Assembly: GCA_037893225.1 (NCBI GenBank)
Contig: JAZGUH010000272.1
Coordinates: forward strand, 2,015,933-2,079,932
Direction: 5' to 3'
DNA length: 64,000 nucleotides
Source: Hippasteria phrygiana
Taxonomy: Eukaryota > Echinodermata > Asteroidea > Valvatida > Goniasteridae
Below are positions 24,901-35,191 of the stretch, piece after piece. The notes below the pieces were generated by a model, which was not told the DNA's origin, did not search any database, and saw only the letters and a program-made list of their open reading frames with translations. Within the stretch, counting starts at the first letter, position 1. Every line of letters begins with the position of its first letter. Both the position numbers and the translations under genes were made by a program.

Positions 24901-25785
24901 ATTGTATAGTATGTTAACCAATATTAATTAAGTATTAACCGATATAAAATCATTGATTTTCAGGAGCAGAGTTGCCGAATCTTGCTAACATAAACCGTTT
25001 CATTAATTGCAGGAACGATTAAGTGTGGGAATGGCATAAAGTGCATACAGATCCATAGAGCTTGCAAATTACTGCTCCAACACGTAGTTCAAACGTTAAT
25101 TAATACAAATTATAACATTTATTTTATAACATTTTAGTAACATTTGGGTGCAATTCCCTAACATTTCTAAGATATCATTATATTATTAAAACAATGTAAA
25201 ACAATGTAAGAGCTGAATGCCAGTCACAAGCAACCCAGCTAACACGTGGTATAAATGTTATGTGTAATGTTGTGATGATATTACGAAATAATGTTATGGC
25301 GACATGGTCTTACAAACGTTTTAGTGATACCTACATGACATTAATGAAAAAATGTTGGTGCGATGTTTTCATAACGTTTCAAAATGTTCACAAAACATTG
25401 CCCATGAAATATTTTTACGATGTCAAATCAATATTTCATGGGCAATGTTTGTAAACATTTTGAAACGTTATGAAAACATCGCACCAACGTTTTTTCATGA
25501 ATGTCATGTCGGTATCACAAAAACGTTTGTAAGACCATGTCGCCATAACATTTTTGCGAAATATCACGACAACATTACCTTATAGATGTTATTTTGATGT
25601 TTCAGCATCAGGTCAATGTAACGTTATGAAAACATCGCACCAACGCTTTTTCATGAATGTCATGTCGGTATCACAAAAACGTTTGTAAGACCATGTCGCC
25701 ATAACATTATTTCGTAATATCATCAAAACATTACACATAACATTTATACCACGTTATAAAAACATCAATGTGTTAGCTGGGCGAG
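21902..25785. mobile_element. TIR element filled with ~265-bp tandem repeats (AACATT/AACGTT-rich)
   Basis: The left end reads CCCAGCTAACACATTATG and the right end ATGTGTTAGCTGGG, an inverted pair. An internal copy of the terminus (CCCAGCTAACACGTGG) at about 25233 shows a smaller element of about 550 bp nested or duplicated at the right end, itself a near-palindrome around 25420. Between 22.0 and 24.5 kb the sequence is a degenerate satellite: the word GGCATTTGATATCATAACG recurs at 23686, 23951, 24216 and 24482, a period of 265. No transposase is seen. Confidence 0.7.
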
Positions 25786-26405
25786 AACCGACGCGCTTGG
25801 CCGGCCCCAAGGGTAGCGAAAATACGCTACGGAGATTGGTCGCCGCGTGCTAATGAATAAACATATGTCCGGCAGCATGCATTACTCCTGTCTACACGCG
25901 CTGGCAATTGGTCGCTGCCTACCGATCACGCAGTAGCGCGTCGCTAATTGGCCGCTGGGCATGCACCGCGCAGTATCAGCGCGTGATTCTACCTGAACTT
26001 ATAATACTTATTTTAACTAGACTCGCATACGAGTCGGCATGTACCCTGTTTCGTTACAGTAACACCCATGATAAAAGTTATCGAATTAATTAATAATTAG
26101 TTAATAATCCGTCATGCATTAACATTATGCGTACGTATATTAAAAGTATTATAGAGGGCGCTCAACAATGCATCCATTCGGATGTCGTTTGGAAAAAATA
26201 ATTCGCGAGGTGGTGCATGTGCGGCGCGTCCCGCGGCAGGTCCGTGCGCGTATGGTGCACGTACACAATGCCAATCCGGTTGAAATTATTAAGATTAGGT
26301 CAGGTATGGTTCCGGTTATTCATAAGGCATACGTCATACGTACGTTGTATTTTTTTTCGCCCTGCCGGATTGGAGCCAGATAGCGCTTCCTCGCAAATAT
26401 TCACT
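25786..26405. other. Noncoding stretch, nothing recognised
   Basis: GC-richer than its surroundings to about 25980. Possibly the distal part of the interrupted LTR described above; otherwise no feature. Confidence 0.35.
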
Positions 26406-26802
26406 GGAAAGATTTTACTTTAATCCCCCACCAAAATCGGTCAAGAACAGCAAAATCTTGGAAAATAACCAACCCTCCGTGATAACAACTGTCTAAACAT
26501 GTGGCACAACCTGTTATTTCAAGATTTATGTCAGCAAAATCTGTAAAAAATGAGGAAGAAATCAACATGAATGTGAACACTTTGGAGTGACTATTACATG
26601 TACATGGTGCCAAGAACTTCTAACATAGAAAACACAAACTTTCTTCCCCTATATTACACTAAAATGTCCCCACAAAATTCTCAAAATTAAAGGTTGTGCC
26701 AAGTGTTTATACAATTATGAACACAAATGGGTGGTTATTTTCTAAGATTTGCTGTTCCTTACCGATTTTGGTGGGGGCCGGGTATTAAAGTAAAATCTTT
26801 CC
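26406..26802. mobile_element. MITE with ~70-bp inverted ends
   Basis: The left end GGAAAGATTTTACTTTAAT continues into CCACCAAAATCGGT, and the right end is the inverted copy ending ATCTTTCC. Inversion covers about 60-70 bp with small differences. The 397-bp body has no coding sense. Confidence 0.65.
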
Positions 26803-26915
26803 GTCCCTTCAAGCATGGCAGGGCAGTTTTTGCAGTGTATCGATACATATGTAGGATGGTGTATGCATGGAGGAAAGTAATTTAATATAGCTCTGTGGTC
26901 GGGACTGTCGGATCT

Positions 26916-26943
26916 CCCCCCCCCCCCCCCCCCCCCCCCCCCC
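26916..26943. repeat. Poly-C tract
   Basis: A 28-base uninterrupted C run followed by TT and more C. Other long G/C homopolymers in the window are at about 6379, 8103, 14853, 32729 and 53117. They are frequent in this genome and are likely length-variable. Confidence 0.9.
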
Positions 26944-27246
26944 TTCCCCCCTCCGGCCCCCTGAAATAGCACTTTTTACTTTTCAATGGTGTAGGACTGT
27001 AGGATGTACAGGATCCTACAACTTTTACGGAGTAAAAAACGCCGCCCATTTCGTTTGTCTGAAACATCCAGCTGCTCATTTTTTGAATGTTGCATGGGCC
27101 GGGGGACCAGTCTATATTTCGACCTTTGTACTGTGTACGTACGTGTACACGTGTACGTGTACGTGTATGTAGCTCAGCTGCTTTCGAAATTTCGAGGTAA
27201 GTACTTTTTGTTATCACGACTCTAACCAGTAACGTTATGCAACAGC

Positions 27247-27290
27247 TAGACCCGAAAACGTGGCGGTATACCGCCACGTTTTCGGGTCTA
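27247..27290. repeat. Perfect 44-bp palindrome
   Basis: The left half TAGACCCGAAAACGTGGC continues to GGTA, and bases 27269-27290 are its exact reverse complement with no spacer. It may be a very short foldback element or a recombination product. No target duplication was recognised. Confidence 0.85.
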
Positions 27291-27780
27291 TGCAACTGCC
27301 AATGTTGTGCATTTTGTTTTTAAAATTCGGATTACTTTCGGCCTTCCTGCATGATATGATAAACCTACGATAAACCGTGGAGAAAGTTGCTTCCTCCATG
27401 GATAAGTTAATGACGCGTGACGACATGGTCTAGGCCTAGTTAAATCAGTTCATGCGTGACGGAGACATGTTTTAATGCAACGTGGAGTCTGTACATGTAA
27501 ATACATTGTATATGCGCCTGTCAATAAACCTTTTTGACATTCTCAATCCATCGTGGGTTATGCCATGGAGGCCAAACAAACCGTTTGTTATTGCACTGTG
27601 AACCAGTCCAAATATTAATTGATTTGATGCTAAATATCTGTCATGAGTTGAGATACTCTTTTCACACATCTTTGCATGGAACATAAGGAAAATAATAACC
27701 AGAAAAATCAATTTTAAATGGCAATCAAAATAAAGGAAATAATTGGAGAATCCCTCTCAGGGTACCAGTTACTGTAGCCT
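27291..27780. other. Noncoding stretch, nothing recognised
   Basis: No gene or repeat recognised between two palindromic elements. Confidence 0.4.
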
Positions 27781-28858
27781 AGTCCGAGTAACTTGGACCC
27801 TTCATATCGCCTTTTTTAACATTTGGACATGATCTGGCGATAGTAGGGTCCAAGTCGATTGCACAATAGAGAATGGTCAAACACAAAATCCCCCCAAAAA
27901 ACATCAGAATTCAACCTTACAACGGCCACCAAAATACTAGATACGCCACCACCTGACCAAGTGGAGTTCCGTGATCAGATAAATGTACCAAGGTTTACTT
28001 AACATCCAAATAAAAAGTGAAATTTTACCGTTTATTTCCCAGAGACCCCCGCAGAACATGTCTTTTCGCCGTTTTGAAGTTCAAAAAGTGACTCCTCCAT
28101 CTTGCATGACGTACGTCACCCTGATGCGCAGCGCCCGCATGCACCTAGTCTAGGTTCCAAGACGTTCTTAGCGGTGCGACGTATAGCGCGCACGGCCGGC
28201 CGACAGCGCCCTCTCGCCAGTTTGTGTTTGTGTAGCTAGAGGGTGCTGCCATGCCGTGCGCGCTGTACGTCGCACCGCGCTAAGGACGTCTTGGAACCAA
28301 GACTAGCATGCACCGCGCGACAACCTGTTTATGCCGGCGACTGTTTCGTGAAGAATTTCCTACCTCATGACGCGCGTGAAACCTCGAATCAATATACTAC
28401 ACATGCTACATGTATAACTCTATGATCTACACACGAACACGTACAGCGACCGTTTTACCACTCGCGAAGCAGTCGCCGGCAGGTTGTCGGGCGGTGCATG
28501 CGGGCGCTGCGCATCAGGGTGACGTACGTCATGCAAGATGGAGGAGTCACTTTTTGAACTTCAAAACGGCGAAAAGACATGTTCTGCGGGGGTCTCTGGG
28601 AAATAAACGGTAAAAATTTCACTTTTTATTTGGATGTTAAGTAAACCTTGGTACATTTATCTGATCACGGAACTCCACTTGGTCAGGTGGTGGCGTATCT
28701 AGTATTTTGGTGGCCGTTGTAAGGTTGAATTCTGATGTTTTTTGGGGGGATTTTGTGTTTGACCATTCTCTATTGTGCAATCGACTTGGACCCTACTATC
28801 GCCAGATCATGTCCAAATGTTAAAAAAGGCGATATGAAGGGTCCAAGTTACTCGGACT
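27781..28858. mobile_element. 1.08-kb near-perfect palindromic foldback element
   Basis: Starts AGTCCGAGTAACTTGGACCC and ends with the inverted copy CCAAGTTACTCGGACT. The two arms match almost base for base for more than 350 bp, and the inner part also mirrors (GGTTCCAAGACGTTCTTAGC against GCTAAGGACGTCTTGGAACC). The centre holds GC-rich sequence around 28200-28240. A shortened relative with the same ends lies at 29338-29438. Confidence 0.8.
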
Positions 28859-28860
28859 AA

Positions 28861-28997
28861 CTGTAGCCCTACAAATAGGGCTGTAAATGGTTCCTTTTTA
28901 ACTTCTGGCTTTTTCACCAACATGTATGGTGAGTGACAGTAAAAAGCCAGAAGTTTAAAAAGAAACCATTTACACAGCCCTATTTGTAGGGCTACAG
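28861..28997. mobile_element. Hairpin MITE (CTGTAGCCCTAC ends, copy 1)
   Basis: Ends CTGTAGCCCTACAAATAGGG and CCCTATTTGTAGGGCTACAG are exact inverses, with a mostly paired interior (GGTTCCTTTTTAACTTCTGG). It directly abuts the right edge of the 1.08-kb palindrome. A second copy is at 29688-29806. Confidence 0.8.
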
Positions 28998-29337
28998 TTA
29001 CTGATGAATGCAAACTCTGGAATTAGAACAGCTAATAATGTCACATTAATATTAGCCAATTAGAAGAGGATTTTTGCAACCATGACAACCAACATGTGAC
29101 CAATGCGGCCAATCACGTCTGTTCTAATGTTGTTGCTCTTATAAATTAAGGGCTGATGCCGTTCCCATGATGCTTTGAGAATGTTGAAAAGGTTTATTAA
29201 TGCAGTTTTTTTGCTGATAGTGATAAACATGATTGATAGGCTAAATACTAGAAATGCGCAGAGCAAAAATTGCCAAAATCAACAGGTGAACGGTTCTAAG
29301 AAAGAATGTACCTATACATGTACCATGTAGATCACTG

Positions 29338-29438
29338 TAACTTGGACCCTTTATCGTTTTTTTTTTACATTTGGACATGATCTGGCGCAGATCATGTCCA
29401 AATGTTAAAGGCGATAGGGTCCAAAATTACTCGGACTA
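29338..29438. mobile_element. Short deletion derivative of the 1.08-kb palindromic element
   Basis: Contains TAACTTGGACCCTTTATCG, ACATTTGGACATGATCTGGCG and their inverses ending in ACTCGGACT, the same terminal sequences as 27781-28858 with the interior removed. Confidence 0.7.
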
Positions 29439-29687
29439 GAAAGTATGCAGGCTTTATCATGATAATTTATAGAAATATTACATGTACTGTATGTACATGC
29501 ATGTAACTTTTTCGGCGATTGTGGAGTTTGGGACACCCCTGTTTTGGGGTTGTTTCTTTTTTAAAGGTTTTGTTGGAACCTTAGACATGTTAGACAACGT
29601 TCTTTTCATTACATGTATACTGACCCTATTTTTTCCAAAACTTTTTTACCTGGTTTTCCCAGAAGCGAGCATGTGAATCAACTAGCA
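29439..29687. other. Noncoding spacer, nothing recognised
   Basis: No feature between two MITEs. Confidence 0.4.
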
Positions 29688-29806
29688 TTACAAATAGGGC
29701 TGTAAATGGTTCCTTTTTTAATTTCTGGCTTTTTACTGTCACCATTATGGGGACAGTAAAAAGTCAGAAGTTAAAAATGGAACCATTTACAGCCCTGTAG
29801 GGCTAG
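29688..29806. mobile_element. Hairpin MITE (copy 2)
   Basis: ACAAATAGGGCTGTAAATGG and its inverse CCATTTACAGCCCTGTAGGG flank a paired interior with ACTTCTGGCTTTTTACTG-like sequence. Same family as 28861-28997. Confidence 0.75.
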
Positions 29807-30168
29807 TGAATCAACACACACACTGCTGCACGATACGCTCCCCCTTGCTAAATGCTATTCATTCTGGACCAGTCAGAGAGTGCCTTTTAAATAAATCTTT
29901 CATCAACCAATCAGCAACGGTCTACCCAACCAACTTGGGTACTGTCGCCATGTTTGGTCTTAGTTTGTGCGTGTTTGTCGCCATCGTCATGTTACACTAT
30001 AATTTCCCTCCAAAATCAAGACCCCGCCCTCCTTTCACAAAATTAACCCTCCCTCTCTCAGGGCCAAATATGGAGCCAACTACCCTAAACATATTAAGTG
30101 ACAGGTTGAAACACACACAAGCTGTGAGAGTTGGTGGGTAGATTTTTTGATAGGCTGTGATAGTATAC

Positions 30169-30286
30169 AAATATTTACTGCTTCAAGTGGTGTAGTAAAA
30201 TTAGCCTCCCCAAGTGATCCATAGAATGCTCTATGGATCACCGAGGGAGGCTAGTTTTACCACACCACGACATAAAGCAGTATTTG
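30169..30286. mobile_element. Hairpin element with a 5-6 nt loop
   Basis: AAATATTTACTGCTTCAAGT with GGTGTAGTAAAATTAGCCTCC pairs with GGAGGCTAGTTTTACCACACC and the sequence ending GCAGTATTTG. The centre reads TCCATAGAATGCTCTATGGA. A simple foldback, probably another MITE. Confidence 0.65.
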
Positions 30287-31250
30287 TTTTATAACACCTC
30301 ACCCACAGATTCTGCTTGATTTTCAAATTTTAACATTATTTAAATATAAATACTTTTAAAATGAACTTCTATTTCAATACAAAATTAGTGGAAAATTTAT
30401 TTGCTTTTTTCCAAACCACTCCTTAACGAAATGTTTGAACCCAGCTCTGTAGCGCTGGCACTTCGGAACAATATGCGTTACGCGCAACGCTTAACGCGCA
30501 CACGATACACCCGCATGCATCTGCATACAAATACCATGCCATTAGTATAGTACTTTGGTTGCTAATGGTATAGTACTTTGGTGGCTATGGGTATAGTACT
30601 TTGGTTGCTATGGGTATAGTACTTTTGGCTGTGCACAGGAAGATAGCAAAAATAGAAAATGCCATGTGACTCGCTCTCGGCCAATCAAGACACAGAATCT
30701 GTGGATGAGGTGTTATAATTATAACTAGTATAGGAGGGTTAATCATGTCATTGCCATCTACTGATGAGGTGAGTCCAAAAAGTGTATTTTCATTCTCTTA
30801 TAATTATATGAACGGGGTACTTATCTCCACAATTGCCATTTTTTTGCCGAACACAAAGCCAAAAAGACCACTTAAGGTGTGGGCTACAAAAGACAAGACA
30901 AAAACAGAAATCACACTCACAGGGATAGAAGGTACATCTATTGTAAACAATTTGCAGCAGTTTTATTCATTTTCATGTAAACAATTATAGGTGGAAGGGT
31001 GTGAGTCCAAATTTGTTTTACACTTTTCAAATTGGCCATATTTTTATTCTGTAGCAATATACACGTAGATACATGTATAAGATATTTTCATGTACTTTTA
31101 GAGTAACTCTTCCTGCTTCTTTTGGTGACATTTTTACTGGATTTGTTTTCATGCATGGCTGCACAGGAGACAATTAAGGGGGTCGGGTGAAATCTGAGTT
31201 GCGCCAACTGGTCAGGGCTGGATAAGAAAGATACAATTTGAAAGAACATA
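30287..31250. other. Noncoding stretch with a small tandem repeat
   Basis: Around 30540-30630 the unit GGTATAGTACTTTGGTTGCTA is repeated about four times (unit roughly 22-24 bp). No gene recognised. Confidence 0.5.
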
Positions 31251-31254
31251 ACCA

Positions 31255-31975
31255 TTGTCTAACAAAGAGACAAAAATTTATTTCGTCAAACAATTCACAA
31301 GGGAAACTAACTAGGTAAATTTGAATATATTTTCAAAGTGAACAAAGAAACTGGCAGGAGCGGGATTCGAACCTGCGACCTCCGAGTTACCGTACCGGCG
31401 CTCTACCAACTGAGCTATCTTGCCCTATGTTGGCGGTCTCCCAAATTGTCAGTATCTTTGTTCGGGTGGGCGCTAGTCAGAAGTCATAAACCCAGAATGC
31501 CGTATAGCCAGGGATCACACCCAATTTTATGATACAACCTGGGAAGCGACATTGTGAGGATCACTCAATGAGGATACGACTTTTTAACTTATAATTCGTC
31601 AAACAATCCACAAGGGAAACTGACTCGGTAAATTTGAATACATTTTCAAATTAAACAAAGAAACTGGCAGGAGCGGGATTCGAACCTGCGACCTCCTAGT
31701 CGGTTTCCCTTGTGGAAAAGTCGTATCCTCATTGAGTGATCCCCACAATGTCACTTCCCAGGTTGTATCGTAAAAATGGGTGTGAACCCTGGCTATACGG
31801 CATTCTGGGTTTATGACTTCTGACTAGCGCCCACCCGAACAAAGATACTGACAATTCGGGAGACCGCCAACATAGGCCAAGATAGCTCAGTTGGTAGAGC
31901 GCTGGTACGGTATCCTGGAGGTCGCTGGTTCGAATCCCGCTCCTGCCAGTTTCTTTGTTCACTTTGAAAATGTAT
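31255..31975. mobile_element. Inverted pair of tRNA-derived SINEs
   Basis: A minus-strand tRNA-like head lies at 31340-31425, a truncated one at 31664-31700 and a plus-strand one at 31878-31955. The plus copy shows TAGCTCAGTTGGTAGAGCG (A box) and GGTTCGAATCCCGC (B box), then CTGCCAGTTTCTTTGTTCAC. Flanking GGCATTCTGGGTTTATGACT and GGTTGTATCGTAAAA segments are also inverted between the halves, so the repeat unit is longer than the tRNA part. Confidence 0.7.
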
Positions 31976-32063
31976 TAAAAAAATAATTTCATTAGCTTTT
32001 AAACTTCGTGTTTATTTAAAACATTTAAATTAAATTTAAAAAACAATTAAATTCCACGGTGTC

Positions 32064-32285
32064 TTAGTCCTCAACATGGCCACCATCTCGTTCAATGCAC
32101 AGCTGGGCTCGGCAGCGCATCATTCCTGCAACAGCACGGCGAATCATCTCCCTGTCTTGTCTGAGAATGTCAATTTCACGTGTTATCCTTTCCTGGAGGT
32201 CATTCAGATTTGCTGGAGGAGTGGTGAAAACCCAAGCTTTCAGATATCCCCATAAAAAAGTAGTCAAGGGCTACGTTCAGACACC
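32064..32285 (-). pseudogene. C-terminal fragment of a Tc1/mariner (IS630)-type transposase
   Basis: The minus strand encodes FLWGYLKAWVFTTPPANLND, then LQERITREID and ending CIERDGGHVED. The FLWGYLK-x-x-V-(Y/F)-x-x-P motif, L-x-x-x-I-x-x-EI, and the final C-I/V-x-x-x-G-G/R-H pattern are the C-terminal signature of a mariner-type DDE transposase common in invertebrates. The catalytic domain is missing upstream, so this is a relic. Confidence 0.65.
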
Positions 32286-32728
32286 ATTTTAAAATCCTTA
32301 AAACACTAGTTGAACTCGACTTGGTTAAAACTTTTAGCTAAAACGGTGTCTGAACGCTTTTACAGTTGCACCGAATCGGTTTGATCTCGCTGCTAAAACG
32401 GTGATTTAAAACACCTCGGAGGGAGGGTTTAGCTAAAACCAGAACAGTTTTATCTTTTAAAACGATGTTTGAACGGTTTTAGCTAAAACGCTTCCTGTTT
32501 TAGCTAGCGCGGTTGACCTGGTGTTACATAACACCTTTTGTGGCGCGCCTTTTGCTGTGTAAACAATCGAAGAGTTACTCTAAAAGCACATATGAAAATA
32601 TCTTATGCTACAGAATAGAACTATGGCCAATTTTAAAAGTGTATACATGTAGTTTTTTTTTACTCACACTGTATAGTAACCTATGCTTTGTATGACTCAA
32701 GTACTGATGGTGTTCAGTCACCTGAGCT

Positions 32729-32768
<40 letters not shown>

Positions 32769-33283
32769 GAGAAAAGGAATGTTCAGCACAATCTGGAGTT
32801 CATATACATGTACCCTATAAATGGATTTCATTTAAAGAGAAATGTGCTCAGGAGGGAGTACAATAAACTTGCACAAGACTACATGTAATGCTTTTTGGCT
32901 AAGCATTGAATACACGGGAGTGAGAGAGAGGCGATTCTGTCTGACATGAAAGTGCTGGCTTTATTCTGACATGACAGCCATCTTGGAAAACGGCCTGTAC
33001 ATGTCGCATGAGGGCGCTGTGTATAATTTATGGCTGGCTGTAATGCACCTATTAATTGCTGAATAAAGCTTACAAAATTAACATTCAGAACTCGACACAC
33101 TGAGTTTATACACAGCTAACAATGGAGGTCACAGGATACTGAATGCTTTCCATTCTTATCGTTATTATTAATTGCAATTAATACAGATGGCCAAGGACAT
33201 AGTTGCTTACTTGCTTAAGTACATGTATCTTCTGTCCTGCATGGCTGTCTCCAGATCTGATGCTTCAAGCTCCGTGTCCTCTT
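32286..33283. other. Noncoding stretch with repeat words and a poly-G tract
   Basis: About 32262-32520 is rich in TTTTAGCTAAAACGGTGT and inverted versions (TTAGCTAAAAC is self-complementary), probably a MITE beginning GGGCTACGTTCAGACACC. A poly-G run of 38 bases lies at 32729-32766. No gene recognised in the remainder. Confidence 0.5.
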
Positions 33284-34690
33284 TCACGTCAATGTAGGGC
33301 TACATGAACCTTTGTTTCTGCGGCCGTGTTTCGGTGTCCAGACTATCAGCTTGGCTACGGGTTCGTTCTTGCTCCTGTAGCAGTGACCAGCAAAATGTGT
33401 TCTTCTTTTTACAAATTTTGTCAGTAAGTTTTGGAAGGTCTCATACAGCTCCTTGTTTGTGATATGCTGTTTCCAGTAGATGTTGAGCACCTTCCTGATG
33501 AGCATACGGATGTAGCATCCATCCAGTTCTTTAGCGATGTTGGAAGTGACTGTCCAAGCTTCACAGCCGTTTGTCAGCACAGATTCCACTGTTGCACTGA
33601 AGACCCGCAGCTTAATTTTCTTAGATAGAGCCAGATTTTGTTGCTGTAGCTTTCCTAACTTTGAGATCTTTTTCGGTGCTAGCCACCCATGACCCCAGAT
33701 ATTTGAAGCCGACAAACAATATATATATTGTTTGTCTTGATGGTGATTGGTTGTTCGTGAGTGTACATGTAGGTCAGGAATTTTGTATTTCTAGCATTCA
33801 TTTTCAGACCGACTTTTCCTATACGGATGTTTCAACCCTTTGAAGTACATGTAGCTCCTGATGAGCTTGGTCAATTTCCTCTGACAAGAGAGCCATGTTG
33901 TCTGCAAAGTCCAAGTCAGTTTATATAATACTACTTCTGGCCCAATTCATCTGCTGCGCCTCTTTACCAAGTGGAATCCAAGTGCTTCTAGCCTGCATGC
34001 CGTCTATTCTCAAGGCATAGTCCAACACAATCGCAAACAAATAGGATGCCAGAGTGTCTCCCTCCTGCAAGACGACAGCTAGGATGTCAAATAGTTTGTT
34101 TCGCGATCCGGTGAGATTACCTTTTCCTTGGTGTTCTTATACGTCAGTCCAATGGCTTCTACAAGTTGACTAGGGATTCTGTTGGCAATGAGAATCTGTA
34201 GCATTTTGCCTGCATGGTATCAAAGGCCTTTTTGCAATCTATGAATGTTATTACATGTACTGCACACAGATTATCAATTGGTTTTTACTCCTATGATCCT
34301 TTTGAAGTGCCAATATGTGTCCCACAGTAGTTCTTCCAACCCTGAAGCCATTCTGGTTGTTAATCAGATGGATGTCAACTTCAGGTCTTATTCTGTTGAG
34401 AATCATCCTGTTGAAGGTTTTTACTACTACGGAGCTCAAGCAGATACCTCTATAGTTCCCCCTGGCTAAGATCACCTGACTTTGGTATAGGGACTACATG
34501 TATGTTTAAAACAAACCACTAGTCAGGCATGTTTTCTGTCAGGAGTGCTTACAGAATCCAAGAATGGTGTCGTCCAGTTCACACCTCTTAAAGACTTCAG
34601 GTGGGATGTTGTCTTCACCACAGCTCTTTCCTTCTACCAAAGCTGTCTTTGCTTTCTCGTATTCATCTTGGTTGAATAGGCTAATTTAGC
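33284..34690 (-). pseudogene. Non-LTR retrotransposon (RTE/craTy-like) reverse transcriptase, decayed
   Basis: In order on the minus strand: NYRGICLSSVVVKTFNRMIL and NRIRPEVD-x-x-L-x-NNQNGFR-x-GRTT (fingers/palm entry, about 34460-34290), then a FIDCKKAFDTMQ-like motif A (about 34230), LQEGDTLASYLFAIVLDYAL (about 34050), an F-ADN motif C equivalent with a changed second aspartate (about 33920), and the post-RT stretch LRVFSATVESVLTNGCEAWT ending near 33284. Several stop codons and frame changes separate the pieces. The original reading of the catalytic YADD-type box is damaged, so it is inactive. Confidence 0.75.
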
Positions 34691-34859
34691 CACACAACCA
34701 ACCACAGGTAAAGATTATGCATGATGAGCTGTGCATGGAGCCCAAATTTATGGAATAATACGCGGTATCTCAAAAAATTCATCACGTTCAAAAGGCGAAA
34801 ACGGGCCCAAACTGATCCGTATGGTGGGTCTGAATTTACTGAGATGCATAGGCGCAGCG
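34691..34859. other. Left flank of the Polinton, nothing recognised
   Basis: Short host-side sequence between the LINE relic and the Polinton end. It carries the left copy of the target duplication at its right edge. Confidence 0.6.
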
Positions 34860-34860
34860 A
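34855..34860. repeat. Target-site duplication, left copy
   Basis: CAGCG immediately precedes AGTAGTATGG at the left, and CAGCG(A) immediately follows CCATACTACT at the right (53043-53048). Depending on how the shared A is assigned, the duplication is 5 or 6 bp. Polinton/Maverick elements typically duplicate 6 bp. Confidence 0.75.
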
Positions 34861-35147
34861 GTAGTATGGTAAATGCCGATTCAGCGACAAATCCTATTTT
34901 TTCACTTTCTTCCCCAATTTTACTGTAGGTACATACGTCAAATTTTAAAAAAACAAAATAGTCTAAAAATACCACAAATTTAATTCAAAATTTTGCTGGG
35001 TTACTACACACCAAAATTTGCACAAAATCAAGAAAATAAAAAGTATTTTCCATAGTCCACAAGCGTACGAAAACGCCCGGGCGCCCGGGCGAAAAAGATA
35101 TTGCCCTTAAAATAACATGATTTGTCGCAAGCCAAAAAAAATTAAAT
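34860..35147. repeat. Left terminal inverted repeat of the Polinton
   Basis: The outer 180 bp match 53042-52863 inverted, with few differences. The inner part continues with GTATTTTCCATAGTCCACAA, the GC palindrome CGCCCGGGCGCCCGGGCG at 35074-35091, and ACATGATTTGTCGCAAG at about 35118, matching 50554-50461 inverted. It is uninterrupted on this side. Such repeats are substrates for the integrase and probable protein-primed replication origins. Confidence 0.85.
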
Positions 35148-35191
35148 AATTTTTTATTTTTAAAAAAAATATTATATTGCCATTATAAAAG

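Noticed and set aside
26742..27295. Glycine-rich frames at 26.9 kb
   Set aside because: They arise from translation of the poly-C tract.
30745..30990. 81-codon plus-strand frame starting MSLPSTDEVSPKS
   Set aside because: No family motif, no splice or promoter context and no codon bias that separates it from noncoding DNA.
31340..31955. Functional tRNA genes
   Set aside because: A and B boxes are clear, but acceptor-stem halves pair poorly, tails are shared among copies and the copies are dispersed. They are SINE heads.
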